A stretch of 64,000 nt of DNA from Branchipolynoe longqiensis. Its lineage: Eukaryota; Annelida; Polychaeta; Phyllodocida; Polynoidae. The stretch is from contig CM059186.1 of the NCBI GenBank assembly GCA_030323885.1, positions 166,467,417 to 166,531,416 of the forward strand. The letters are read 5' to 3'. Below, in pieces: positions 1-8,994 of the stretch (positions are counted from its first letter, which is position 1; every line of letters begins with the position of its first letter). The notes under the pieces were generated by a model, which did not search any database, was not told the origin of the DNA, and saw only the letters and a program-made list of their open reading frames with translations. The position numbers and the translations under genes are program-made.

Positions 1-229
1 TGACGTCAGTGAGAGGGTTGGTGATGTTGCAGGTGCAGGTGCAGGTGGTGGTGGTGGATGTTACTGCTAAAAATAGAATCGGGGAGGGAGGGGGGTAGAC
101 ACACCCACCAAGCCATCCCGCTCAATGACGCCACTGTTTGGATTGGTTTTGTGTGTGTGTGCATACCCCCCACCCTCCCCGACTCTATTTGAGCAGCATC
201 ATTCAATGACGTCACTGTATGAGATTTTT
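1..229. repeat. Imperfect foldback (inverted-repeat) element
   Basis: The first bases contain TGACGTCAGTG and the right side contains CAATGACGTCACTG. The inner arms (about 60-90 and 172-203) are also reverse complements with mismatches: a GGGGAGGG tract after a tAGAaTC core on the left, and CCCTCCCC before GACTCTATTT on the right. The left end may extend beyond the window. This looks like a small foldback or MITE-like element. No coding content is visible. Confidence 0.45.
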
Positions 230-584
230 GTATTCAACCTCCTCCTCCTCCCATATCAGGTAGTGATGGAGTTTTGATTAAGTAACATCAATATTTAAGT
301 GAAGAACAACATCAATATTTAAGCGAAGAACAACACGGGAAAACATCAGGTATGTTTACTCATATCTTATTTATTTATAGATATATATATATATATATTT
401 GATTAATTCATACATTTATTTAAATTTATGTAATTTTTCAAAATAAAAATTATGTTGTAATACATGTTTTGTTTTATGTAAACTACAACGGATATAGATA
501 TTTAATATATTTATATAATTATGCTTATCACAGTGAATTGCTATGTATACTTTATTCACATGTTACTTTTACAAAATTGTATAT

Positions 585-815
585 GGGATATATAATTTAT
601 TACTATGAGTATAAAGGGGCGGAGCTATATTCCTATATCCTGCAGGATCCTAGCATTTAATGCTGCCTTTATTATTAACCCACGATATTTATTGTTATAT
701 TCGCTGCGGGCCGTTTTCCGGCTGCGCTATCCTGGCGCCCCATCATGTTGCCAGATGTCAGTCAGCGCTTGTTAGGTGCACATCGGCGCCAGTTACTGCT
801 TGTTTTCAAACTGGG
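585..815 (+). repeat. Diverged left terminal repeat (A-type) of a Ngaro-like retroelement, copy 1
   Basis: This block shares, in the same order, the motifs of the better preserved A repeats at 23990 and 34900/40305: GATATATAAttTATTA, GAGTATAAAGGGGC, a TTTATTGTT stretch, CTGCGGGC, a GGCGC block and a final CAAACTGGG. It lies upstream of a gag-like frame homologous to the gag in the 24-34 kb Ngaro element, so it is probably the left end of a second, older and truncated copy. Confidence 0.55.
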
Positions 816-1391
816 TAGTCGCGCGCTACAGCCCTCCCTACAGCAGCAACAAGCACAGTCTACCTGTTACCTGTGTCTTATCTTGGCTGCCGGGACTTTT
901 CAATGAAGTATATCGGGAGGATCGTCTACCTACACTGCTAGCCATGCTACCTGAGTGTCGACGATCGGTGTGTCTACGACATGCTTGTCGATGCATTTAA
1001 GGGACGACGGAACATCAATGACGGTATCGTTGACAACAATTTGATTCGACCGTTATAATCTAAATGTTCGTTCTGTGAGTCGACTAACCCTTGATGTGTC
1101 TGTCGACGATTGTTTCACTATTACAGCATGAATCTGAATGAATAACACAGGAGGACGCATTGTCGACGCTCAGAAGTCGACCGGCAGTACTTTAAATTGA
1201 TATTGTCAATATGTGTGTCGACAAAGTCTACAAAATTGCTCCATGATTACAGGATGAATCTGAATTCTGATATGTGTGTCGACCAATTTGAGTCGATTAA
1301 AACGATATCTGAACACTAAATCGACGTCCTTTAATCGGCCGTTTTATTTGATTCATTCACTAAAAGCAATTTAAGCACCTTAGTACTGTCA
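816..1391. other. Non-coding stretch rich in GTCGAC
   Basis: There is no convincing coding frame. The hexamer GTCGAC occurs about six times between 1078 and 1280, and ACAGSATGAATCTGAAT occurs twice (about 1123 and 1246). It may be untranslated sequence of the truncated Ngaro copy, but I cannot place it. Confidence 0.3.
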
Positions 1392-1573
1392 TGGGGGTGA
1401 TGAAAATGGGAAATACTGCGCCTAGAGCGGGACTCGAACCCGCATCTCTTTGCATTCCGGGCCAGTGTGCTAACCATTACACCACCTAGGCTCCCTGATA
1501 TCAATACACTCCCCACGCCTACCTGTCTATGTGGTTACTTGCCTGAGAGGTCAGTGCAGACCACTACACTCGT
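1392..1573 (-). repeat. tRNA-related repeat, tandem copy 1
   Basis: A block of about 182 bp that recurs nearly unchanged at 1712-1893; I see about one difference, in the T-arm. It holds a tRNA-like core at 1420-1491 and flanks shared by both copies. The repeat offset is 320 bp. The layout suggests either a SINE-like sequence or a recently duplicated tRNA-pseudogene cassette. Confidence 0.7.
1420..1491 (-). tRNA. tRNA-like sequence (probable pseudo-tRNA), copy 1
   Basis: Read on the minus strand, the 72 nt have a 7-bp acceptor stem (GCCTAGG with TCTAGGC, one G-T pair), a D-arm GTGT...GCAC with A-box TGGTGTAATGG, and a perfect T-arm GCGGG-TTCGAGT-CCCGC carrying a consensus B-box. The anticodon stem (CTGGC against GCAAA) has two mismatches, and the loop CCGGAAT lacks the universal U33. 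The D-arm resembles tRNA-Gln. Transcription by Pol III is plausible; function as a tRNA is not. No CCA or intron is seen. Confidence 0.5.
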
Positions 1574-1711
1574 CCCCCTGGAATTGTAAGTCTTGTAATG
1601 CTTACAATTACATACATACAGGCAATGCACTAACACATCATACACAGGGTAGGTTCAACAACCATACAGCGCAAAGCTTGTACAGGATCCTGATCACGGC
1701 AACCAGTGTCG

Positions 1712-1893
1712 TGGGGGTGATGAAAATGGGAAATACTGCGCCTAGAGCGGGACTCGAACCCACATCTCTTTGCATTCCGGGCCAGTGTGCTAACCATTAC
1801 ACCACCTAGGCTCCCTGATATCAATACACTCCCCACGCCTACCTGTCTATGTGGTTACTTGCCTGAGAGGTCAGTGCAGACCACTACACTACT
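1712..1893 (-). repeat. tRNA-related repeat, tandem copy 2
   Basis: Second copy of the block at 1392-1573, nearly identical over its length. The sequence between the copies (1574-1711) is unique. Near identity in otherwise decayed surroundings points to a recent duplication or gene conversion. Confidence 0.7.
1740..1811 (-). tRNA. tRNA-like sequence (probable pseudo-tRNA), copy 2
   Basis: Same fold as the copy at 1420-1491: intact acceptor and D arms and a defective anticodon arm. One base change in the T-stem gives a G-T style wobble (GTGGG with CCCGC). It is probably a Pol III-derived repeat and not a working tRNA gene. Confidence 0.5.
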
Positions 1894-2106
1894 ATGGTCT
1901 AGTACTTAAGGTCATTAGTACCCTGAGTGCGGACCCTGGTACGCGGCAGCTCTCCGCAAAGCAGGCCAAGGTTCCGGTCAAAGGATTCCACTTTTGGCTG
2001 CCATAGCCCAGCGGCTAAAGCGTGTGCTTGTTCGACTATGATTATATAACTCTGCAACTATTACATAGAAAGTTTATAGAAAGAAGCACGATCGATTAAA
2101 GGGACT

Positions 2107-2814
2107 ATGACTATAGACTTCTGCGCAGTGTGTGGTTCGAGTCACGACGGAGTCGAAGTAGGCTACTGCAGTAAGAAGGAGAGGACAGCGGAACCAACGC
2201 GCAGAACTACACGAAGCAGTGCCGCTAAGATGTCTAGGTCGGCGACGGGGGAGCCAGAGCCGGAACCTGCTTCGGACAAGTTGACTCTGGAGGAACAACG
2301 AGATGCGGTGCGGCGAGAGTTGGAAGAACTAAAAATGGAGGATGAGCTAAGGGAGCTAAAAGATGAACGGGACCGTCTCCTAGCGGCACGGGAGACGAAA
2401 AGGAGGCGCGGTGAAAAGGCTGCGACAAATTCGCCTCAACGTCGGGAAGATAGCCCGGTTGGGGCAAGATGCAAGATGCCGGCCAACGACCAACCGTTGG
2501 CCGCCGGTACAACGGAGTCAGGCTATTCAAACTACGGACGCTCAAGGAATAGATCGAGGGAGCGGCGGCACCGACATCGACGTTCGTCCAGCAGTTCGTC
2601 GGTGGATAGTGTGGATCGAAAACTTAGAAGTAAGTGGTCCCTGAAGCGACATGTCGAGTCAAAAAAAGATGTGAAGAAACTGAACTGTGAAGAAATTATC
2701 TGCGCAACCGCTGCCTGGGTGTTAGAAATTCCTGAGATGTCTATCCAGGACCACCGGGCAATGTGGGAACACATATATTTCCTCTCACACCGGGCCCGCT
2801 ATGGTGAATATCAA
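2107..2814 (+). pseudogene. Ngaro-like retroelement gag, N-terminal and central part (copy 1, truncated)
   Basis: The frame opens at ATG 2107 and runs to 2961, but only about the first 235 codons belong to this gene. The N-terminus has a CAVCGSSHDGVEVGYC metal-binding-like motif. A charged coiled-coil-like segment rich in E, L, K and R follows (about residues 58-100), then an RS/SR-rich stretch (about 145-175), then a globular segment starting LRSKWSLKRHVESKKDV. The same order (GYS-YG, S-rich, RSKWSLK, LNC-EI-CAT-AW-LEIP, AREHIYF-type block) is seen in the gag at 24880-25433 of the complete Ngaro element, which continues into a zinc knuckle. Here the homology stops at about 2815, where Harbinger sequence begins, so the gag lacks its zinc finger. 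Retroelement gag is the best reading; the SR-rich part alone could mimic a splicing factor. Confidence 0.6.
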
Positions 2815-2815
2815 G

Positions 2816-3837
2816 GACTGCAGTGGGAGGTATGGCCGGAACCTCTTCCTCCAGGCCAATCTGGAGATAAGCGCAGACATTCTCGGCAGTGTCGAGATCC
2901 CCCTGTGCAATGTCTATCGCAGCCATCACCTGCAAGACAAAATCATAAAATCATAAAATAACATAAGTAACATGAATGCAAATCGATGTTTCCACAAATG
3001 AGGTCAACAACACAGTTCAACAATAAAGAAGAACACCAAATATATCACTTAACATGATTAAATTGATTTCTCCAGATTAATATATGTCGCTTTGTCGAAT
3101 TGTCCAGAATAATATGGGTTTTACCAGAATGCTGATGCCCAGAAGGATAACAGATTTTGTACTTACAGTTCTGCAGGGCTCAGGCCGGTGCCTGACGACT
3201 GACCGCAGGAAACCAAACTTCTGCATTATCCACAGCTCCCTCTCAGTCAGTTTGGGGGGCTCCATCGCCACTCTTCTTTTTGTGAAGCCTCGTGTTTGTG
3301 TCCCGCAGCGACTTGAACCACCACCACCCCTGCCAATGCACAGATGTCCTCCCCATCCGGTTTGCCTGGTCCTCCCACATCTTCCCCTTGTCTGACCACC
3401 TGTAGTCTGTCATCTTGACGTTCCAGATGACTGGATTCTCCTGCAGGAAATCCAACATTCTATCATCCTCGGCTAGTGACAGAGAAGAGTAATTTGTCCC
3501 CCCCTCTTCTTCTTGACCGAGGCGAAGCAAGAGATGGGGAGCTGGAGTAGGGCCGCGTCTGGCTCTGCGTCTGCATCTTCATCTGGGTCTCCACCTCATA
3601 CTCCATCTCCATCTCTTCAGGCTGGCTAGATGGAGAGTGGTGTGATGGAGAGTGGTGTGATGGAGAGTGGTGTGCTGGAGAGTGGTGTGGTGAGGAGGCA
3701 GGTGATGATACCGGCGATGGTGATGATGGTGAGGGTGATGCTGGCCGAATCTACTTCTCCCTGCCTCTACCATGCCCTAGTCCTGTAGTGATAGCAGCCT
3801 TGCAGGCAGCTGAAGCTGTAATGTTCTTCACAGGCAT
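2816..3837 (-). pseudogene. Harbinger partner gene (MADF/Myb-like DNA-binding protein), remnant
   Basis: Probable start ATG at 3837-3835 in a GCCACC context. A TATA-like TATTTATA lies at 3873-3880. Exon 1 runs to a donor GTAAGT at 3166-3161 and encodes the MADF-like block with MLDFLQENPVIWNVK, KMWEDQAN, WFKSLRDTNTRL and WIMQKFGFLRS. The acceptor TTGTCTTGCAG lies near 2931, followed by the start of exon 2 (about 2929-2816), where the gene is truncated. The reading frame shifts at least twice inside exon 1. Compared with the copy at 11284-13427, this one keeps the Trp codon in ENPVIW and the intron AG, both lost there, while lacking the rest of exon 2. MADF/SANT proteins are known partners of Harbinger transposases in DNA binding and nuclear import. 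Confidence 0.6.
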
Positions 3838-3872
3838 GGTGGCAGTGTGTGGAAAGAGCCAAACCTCCAGGG

Positions 3873-3880
3873 TATTTATA
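3873..3880 (-). promoter_or_regulatory. TATA-like box of the Harbinger partner-gene remnant
   Basis: TATTTATA (minus strand TATAAATA) lies about 36-43 bp upstream of the presumed ATG at 3837. The intact family copy has TATATATA at the equivalent place (13462-13469). Confidence 0.4.
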
Positions 3881-4377
3881 CCCATCGGTGACTCATCACG
3901 TGACCGGGGCATGGCCTAATGGTGATTGCATACGTCACGAGCACGCTTTGCACACGTTACGCATAAGTTTTGAATATGTTTTGCACACGCTACGCACATG
4001 TCGACACGCTAGGCGTACATTGACCATATGTCGTTGTGAGTTACTCATATGCTGAAACTGTCACCTCCAATCGTCACTTCACGTCCCAGCACGCTGAGTA
4101 TATGTCGCTATACGTTTCGTATACATTGCTATACGCCACACATACACTAACCATATGCCAGCCATACACTCTGTGTACAATTCATACGTTGTGCAGGCTG
4201 CCCACAGCGTGAAAAGTTAGGCAAATGCCGACCTATTTAAATTTGATTTTTATTTCAAAACATTACGCAAGTGCTAACACCATACGTCGTAGTGTGACAG
4301 GGCATTTAGACACTGCACCATTTCGGCTTTTGACGTAACTCCGGTCGCTCCAGTATATATTTCATACACGCTTATCC

Positions 4378-4486
4378 ACTACGCTGATTACCTGTATTAT
4401 CGCTCATGACGTAAATTAGTACTGTGAGACCTGAAGTAAGGAATAAACACTTCCGGACCAGCACGAGGTCATTGATCGTTCACACA
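4378..4486 (+). repeat. 5' LTR of Gypsy element 1 (5'-truncated)
   Basis: Matches 8262-8370 with only a few differences from ACTACGCTGATTACCTGT to CGTTCACACA. The first about 17 bp of the LTR (TGTTACGTAGTAGTC in the 3' copy) are missing here. The right end may extend 3-4 bp because both copies share CACACAAAT. Confidence 0.8.
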
Positions 4487-4841
4487 AATATGGTGTCAGA
4501 TTAAATTAGGAAATATAAGTGTTTGATGACCATTAAGTAACTCTGAGTGAGTACACACAATGAACATAAACATTAGGCCAAAGTAAAAGTGGTTATTAGC
4601 CTGAATATGTAAACATGAGAAGAACTGGAACTAAAACTATGAACATTTAGTAGGCCTAGTCACTAGTAGTGTGTTGGTGCATGCAGCAGTTGGTGGTGGT
4701 ATCATTGATATTGTACCAGTCTTGAGGCTCTGAGTGCTCCGAGTAGTGTATTAAGAAATAACATTTACTACGATAATTGCGGGCTATAGTTGGTCTGTAA
4801 TCAAGGACAGTGTGTTTTGTCTGTAGTAGTGTTGGAGAGCC
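4487..4841 (+). other. Gypsy element 1 leader with primer-binding-site-like TGG
   Basis: TGGTGTCAGATT at 4491 begins with the TGG expected for a PBS complementary to a tRNA 3' CCA end, a few bases past the LTR. The rest of the stretch is untranslated leader with no long frame. Confidence 0.45.
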
Positions 4842-6008
4842 ATGACATCCTCATTTCGTCCACCAAAAGAACTAGACCTGCAGGGAAATGTTGCATATAA
4901 TTGGAAAAAGTTTGCATCCGAATTTGACATTTTCATGTGTGCCACAGGGTTTGATGAAAAACCCGAGAAACGAAAGGTGATGTGTCTACTTAATTTGGTC
5001 GGCGCGAGAGGTAGAGCAATCTACGAAACATTCCTGTTTGAGGAGAACGACGACAGGCTAAAGTTAAAGCCCGTGCTAAAAAAGTTTGAAGAACACTGTA
5101 TCCCTAAGCAAAACAAACTCTTAGAACGACAACGGTTCTATGAACGAAAACAGCAGGCTGGTGAGGCAGGGACTCAGTTCGCGAGTGAACTGCGAAAACT
5201 TGCAGAAACATGCAACTTTGGAGAAGCGGAAGATAGTGCTATAAGGGATCAGTTAGTGCGTGGTATGCTTGACGATGAAAAGTTGAAAGACAAACTATAC
5301 GAGGAAGACGATGTCACACTGGAAAAAGGGTTACAACTTTTCGCCACGCATGAGATACGCCAAAAGATGATGGGAGAAGCATCACTTTTGGGACTGGCCA
5401 AAGGCGTCGAAGCAGTTCGTATAACGAATAATCGTGGTCGTGGACATGGCCGCGGAAGAGGCCGAGGTCAGCGTTGTGGCCGAGGAGAGAGTCACCCGAG
5501 AAGTCATGACGATCATGGTTCAGGTCAACACCGAGAGACTTGGCGATCGAGAGATCAGACGTTGGACAGACGGTGTAGCAAATGTGGCTACGATAACCAT
5601 CGTGGTGGGGTTTGCCCAGCAAGCAACGCCACATGCTACAAGTGCCGAGGAAGAGGGCACAATGCAAAGAAATGTTATGAGAAAAAGACTCATGAGGTTC
5701 AGGAAACCGAAGACAGTTATGAGACAGATGATTACATGTTTATTGAAACTGTTACTGTTCAAGATGATGAGTCTGATAATAATGAGAAACAGGTTAATGT
5801 TTGTAGTAAAGTAAATTCCCCGAATTTCACTGACAAAATCACTCCAACAAAAGTAAAGGAGTGGAAGGTTTGTGTACGAGTCGACAGGAAAAGTATTGAA
5901 TTTAAGCTTGATACAGGTAGCGAGACAAATGCCATATCAAAGGATTTATATGATAAACATTTTTCCAACATCAAGTTAGTGCAGACTATGCTGTTATACA
6001 ATTCATGA
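4842..6008 (+). CDS. Gypsy gag-protease fusion (C-terminally truncated)
   Basis: Starts at ATG 4842 and encodes 388 residues. The N-terminal 180 residues are capsid-like (W-K-F, LL-L-G-A, and FEEHC...ERQRFYERKQ...GE...FA-ELRKLAETCNFG, typical of Gypsy Gag). A basic GRGRGRGRG-type stretch (about 198-215) and two CX2CX4HX4C zinc knuckles (CSKCGYDNHRGGVC from residue 245 and CYKCRGRGHNAKKC) follow. An aspartic protease start with LDTGSETNAIS has its catalytic Asp at about residue 357. The frame ends 28 residues after the active site at a junction with integrase sequence, so the protease is incomplete. Gag packages element RNA and the protease matures it in the cytoplasmic particle. Gag looks intact, so it could still act in trans. 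Confidence 0.85.
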   Translation: MTSSFRPPKELDLQGNVAYNWKKFASEFDIFMCATGFDEKPEKRKVMCLLNLVGARGRAIYETFLFEENDDRLKLKPVLKKFEEHCIPKQNKLLERQRFYERKQQAGEAGTQFASELRKLAETCNFGEAEDSAIRDQLVRGMLDDEKLKDKLYEEDDVTLEKGLQLFATHEIRQKMMGEASLLGLAKGVEAVRITNNRGRGHGRGRGRGQRCGRGESHPRSHDDHGSGQHRETWRSRDQTLDRRCSKCGYDNHRGGVCPASNATCYKCRGRGHNAKKCYEKKTHEVQETEDSYETDDYMFIETVTVQDDESDNNEKQVNVCSKVNSPNFTDKITPTKVKEWKVCVRVDRKSIEFKLDTGSETNAISKDLYDKHFSNIKLVQTMLLYNS

Positions 6009-6310
6009 AAGAACAATTTGCATGCCACTGCCTACCAGAACAGATAATTTCAGATGGCAGCCCTCAGTATGACTGCCGTGAATTTTCAGTCTTTGCAAAG
6101 GAGTACAGATTTGTGTATATAAAATCATCACCAGAATATCCACAGAGCAACGGCTTCGCAGAAAGCCAGGTAAAAATCCTCAAGCGGATAATGAAAAGAT
6201 GCAAAAGCGCAAATTCAGATATTAACCTTGCTATACTAGAATGGCGCAACACACCAATCGAGGGAATTGGATCACCAGCTCAAATTTCTCAAGGTCGGAG
6301 ATTAAGGTAA
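6005..6310 (+). pseudogene. Gypsy integrase core, 3' part
   Basis: Contains IISDGSPQYDCREFSVF (second catalytic Asp block), then SSPEYPQSNGFAESQVK, where the Glu of the DDE triad lies in the FAE context, then the LEWRNTPI motif. The first catalytic Asp and the HHCC finger are missing because of the deletion at about 6000. The frame stops at 6310 just before a Pro/Gln-rich continuation in another frame. Confidence 0.8.
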
Positions 6311-6325
6311 ATTATTCCAACAACA

Positions 6326-6874
6326 ATGCAACAACTAAAACCAAACCCCATAAAGGTTAATTTGTCAGATGCACTGGAGGAAAAAGCTCAGCGCGCAAAA
6401 TATCAAAACGACAAAAGAGCACTACACGCACCCAGAGAACAGCTAGAGATGGGTGAAAGAGTTCGGGTGAGAACACAAATAGGATGGCTGCCAGCCAAAA
6501 TCACCCGTATTGGACCAGAACCAAGGTCCTATCAGATAGAAAGAGGTGGACGTTTCTACAGAAGGAATCGGAAAGATATTTGGCAAACCAGGGACATTGA
6601 AGCCACACAAAACAACTTGGCCACACCAACCAAAATCTCCCAAGAGACATTTGTAAACAAGGCACCAATGCCAATAATTCTGCAGAAAACAGCGGATAAG
6701 GAGAAAGTCCCACAGGAGATTTTAATGACAAAACCCACAACCCCTGTGGAGGAAAAGCCTCGAGAGAGCACAACCATTGTCAAACCAACGATTACACCTA
6801 TTGAAACGCTAGCAGAGCCCAAACAGTTCACACGGCGTGGACCCGAAATCAGATTGCCCCCCAGGTATAGGTAG
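6326..6874 (+). CDS. Gypsy integrase C-terminal domain
   Basis: About 182 residues continuing integrase after a frame break at 6310. It contains an SH3-like core with GERVRVRTQIGWLPAKI, YQIERGGRFYRRNRKDI, and a basic tail ending RRGPEIRLPPRY, which resembles the RPPRY motif that ends many Gypsy pol proteins. Family knowledge suggests a role in DNA binding and target choice. The codon run is clean. Confidence 0.7.
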   Translation: MQQLKPNPIKVNLSDALEEKAQRAKYQNDKRALHAPREQLEMGERVRVRTQIGWLPAKITRIGPEPRSYQIERGGRFYRRNRKDIWQTRDIEATQNNLATPTKISQETFVNKAPMPIILQKTADKEKVPQEILMTKPTTPVEEKPRESTTIVKPTITPIETLAEPKQFTRRGPEIRLPPRYR

Positions 6875-7009
6875 TTTTGTCAACCAGATTTCCAGACATT
6901 AAATGTCCGCTAAGTTAGTTTTTTTAAATAATCAAAACCAAGAGATCTTTGTGCTGAATATACCAAAGCAGATTTAGTCATAATAGGTAATAACAAATCT
7001 TTGTCATTG

Positions 7010-7980
7010 TCATTGTAGGTAATAAAAAATCTTCCTTTAAGAATGTCACCTCAGGAATACCTCAGGGAAGTGTGCTGGGACCAATATTATTTATAGTATT
7101 TATAAATGACCTGCCAGGCAGTGTCTCATCAAACCTAAAAATATTTGCGGATGACACAAAGGTCTTTCGAGCAATAAAAGACGTAAGAGGTAAAGATCTC
7201 TTGCAAGAGGATATTCTGAAACTCTCACAATGGTCCGAGAAATGGCAATTGCCCTTCAATGAAAAGAAGTGCAAAATTATTCATTACGGGAAAAATAATC
7301 CTCATTATGCCTATATTATGCAGAACACTGTCCTGCAACAAGATAGCTATGAAAAGGACTTGGGTGTAACCTTCGACTCCCAACTCTCCTTTCAGAAACA
7401 CATGAGGACTATCATCTCAAATGCTAACCAGAGAGTAGGAATAATTAAAAGAACCTTCCATCGCCTCAACAAGAACAATTTTCTCATTCTATTTAAGTCT
7501 CTTGTTAGGCCAATTTTGGAATACTGTCCACAAATTTGGAGCCCAATTTTTCGGAAAGATATTCTGGAGATCGAAAAGGTTCAGAGACGTGCAACGAAAC
7601 TAGTTGCAGTTATAAAGGACTTACCCTATGAACAAAGGCTCAGGAAATTGAAACTTCCTACCCTTTCCTACAGAAGGAAAAGAAGTGACATAATTGAAGT
7701 ATTTAAAATTATGAAAGGTTTTGATAAAATAGATATGAACCAATTTTTCACCTTGAATAAAAGAGAAGGCAGCCGGGGCCATACTCTCAAACTAGTAAAA
7801 CCCAGAGCCGTTTCAAAATTAAGGCAACACAGTTTCTCAAACAGGATCATAAATATATGGAATAGTCTCCCACAAAATGTTATAGATGCCGGCTCAATAA
7901 ATTCATTCAAGAACAGATTAGAAAAAGCATGGGCTGATGATCCAGGGAAATTTGACCACTTATTCACCACATGCTACTAA
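7010..7980 (+). mobile_element. 5'-truncated CR1/Jockey-like LINE inserted in Gypsy element 1
   Basis: The insertion starts inside the RT (motif PQGSVLGPILF at about 7057) and ends just after the ORF stop. 5' truncation is the usual outcome of target-primed reverse transcription. No clear poly(A) or microsatellite tail was found after the stop. Sequence before it, with a TTGTCATTG repeat, belongs to the Gypsy element or the junction. Confidence 0.75.
7042..7980 (+). pseudogene. LINE reverse transcriptase, C-terminal half
   Basis: The open frame can be read from about 7042 as GIPQGSVLGPILFIVFINDLP, then LKIFADDTKVF (RT active site FADD), LSQWSEKWQLPFNEKKCKII, KDLGVTFDSQLSFQKH, and the conserved C-terminal block RPILEYCPQIWSP...EKVQRRATKLV...LPTLSYRRKRSDIIEVFKI. 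It ends with NIWNSLPQNVIDAGSINSFKNRL before TAA 7978-7980. This is the standard CR1/Jockey-type layout. The endonuclease and RT N-terminus are lost, so it is inactive although the frame is intact over 300 codons. The LINE at 51948-54060 has the complementary N-terminal half. Confidence 0.9.
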
Positions 7981-8234
7981 TTTATTCCTTGTGTTGCTAA
8001 TTACTTGCACTCAAGCAAAAATGAGAGACAAATAAGTGTTCACACTTCCTGTCTACCAATCGCTATATCGCTATATCGCTATACATTAAGTGAAAACCTA
8101 CAGATCTGTGTAGTACTACATGTATTTAAAAAAATATATATATATTATATTCTTACAAAGTATTTGCATGATCAGAATTTGCAAAATCACATTACTAGAT
8201 ATGTGGACTTTACTATGAGTGTGTCTCAAACTTA

Positions 8235-8244
8235 AAGGAGGAGA
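8235..8244 (+). other. Polypurine tract of Gypsy element 1
   Basis: AAGGAGGAGA abuts TGTTACGT, the start of the 3' LTR. This is the expected plus-strand priming site. Confidence 0.65.
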
Positions 8245-8370
8245 TGTTACGTAGTAGTCATACTACGCTGATTACCTGTATTATCGCTCATGACATTAAT
8301 TAGTACTGTGAGACCTGAAGTAAGGAATAAACACTTCCGGACCAGCACGAGGTCGTTGATCGTTCACACA
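8245..8370 (+). repeat. 3' LTR of Gypsy element 1
   Basis: Begins TGTTACGTAGTAGTC and ends TTCACACA (possibly a few bases further). It repeats 4378-4486 with about three differences and contains an AATAAACA polyadenylation-like signal. Its outer flank reaches the Harbinger element 67 bp further on. Confidence 0.85.
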
Positions 8371-8437
8371 AATGTAAGGAAAGGATGTGCACACGTTGAG
8401 TTCGGTCCTGCATTCCACACATAGTCCACGCTCTTAA

Positions 8438-8937
8438 AGGGGCTGTCACATTAAGGTTTTTTGCGGGAGCGTATGGCGGCGTAGGCGCTTTACGTCATAT
8501 ACGTCGGCATACGCCGTCATATGCCACCATACGCTATGCGTATGCTGGGCATACGCTCTGCATATGCCGTCATGTGCCGGCTTATGCCAGCCTATGCCGC
8601 TGTACGCTGCCATACGCTTTCTCCCGTCCGTCCATCCAAATTCTTTTGTTCATGCTAAAAAAATCTCGACCTACGGGGGCGTATGGTTCATACGCTACTC
8701 ATACGCTTCTCATACGCCGGCATACGCTCCTCGTACGCTGGGGGTACGCCGGCGTATGCTAGGGGTATGCTGGCGTACACTACTCGTATGCTCAACTTGC
8801 GTCACGGGCATATCTCGCGCGTATCTCGGGCGTATGCAGCATACGAGAACCTACGAGTTGCGTATGGGAGCGTATTCGTAGCGTATGCAAAGCGTATGAG
8901 TAGCGTATGGGTAGCGTATGCCCGACCTATGGTCTCT
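8438..8937. repeat. Left TIR and subterminal CATACG-repeat region of Harbinger-1
   Basis: After the TIR the sequence is a dense array of CATACGC/GCGTATG half-sites in both orientations. It includes CATACGCTACT, CATACGCTTCT and CATACGCCGG at 8690-8730. It also carries a degenerate version (about 8638-8668) of the palindrome seen in other family members. Such arrays in Harbinger elements are candidates for binding by the transposase or its Myb/MADF partner. Confidence 0.6.
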
Positions 8938-8938
8938 G

Positions 8939-8947
8939 TATATAAAG
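8939..8947 (+). promoter_or_regulatory. TATA box of the Harbinger-1 transposase gene
   Basis: TATATAAAG lies 48 bp upstream of the transposase ATG (8995). The upstream context CCTATGGTCT and the box itself are repeated at 49803-49811 in a non-autonomous relative, which supports conservation as a promoter. Confidence 0.65.
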
Positions 8948-8994
8948 GCGACGCACGCCTTCTTCAGTCATTCCTGCTCTGCTGCTCATACAGG

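Larger units (their letters stand above)
2815..4312 (-). mobile_element. Truncated Harbinger-type element (partner-gene side only)
   Basis: The segment is collinear with 12240-13740 of the large Harbinger element: the CAAGACAAAATCATAAAATAACAT block (about 2934 versus 12306), the intron, the MADF-like exon and a CATACG-rich subterminal region. It ends with ACGTCGTAGTGTGACAGGGC, which matches the right TIR. The transposase half and left TIR are missing, so this is a dead remnant that interrupts the Ngaro gag homology at its left edge. Confidence 0.7.
4378..8370 (+). mobile_element. Gypsy-type LTR retrotransposon, internally deleted
   Basis: The order is partial 5' LTR (4378-4486), PBS-like TGGTGTCAGA at 4491, gag-protease (4842-6008), an abrupt join to the integrase C-terminal half (6005-6874), a LINE insertion (about 7010-7980), a polypurine tract and the 3' LTR (8245-8370). 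The RT, RNase H and integrase N-terminal regions are absent, about 2 kb less than a full Gypsy pol. The missing outer part of the 5' LTR prevents a target-duplication check. Confidence 0.8.

Noticed and set aside
1420..1811. Functional tRNA genes
   Set aside because: Acceptor and T arms fit, but the anticodon stem is mismatched and U33 is absent in both copies.
2107..2961. SR-rich splicing-factor-like host protein
   Set aside because: The downstream half matches the Ngaro gag at 24880-25433, and the last 50 codons are Harbinger sequence read in an unrelated frame.
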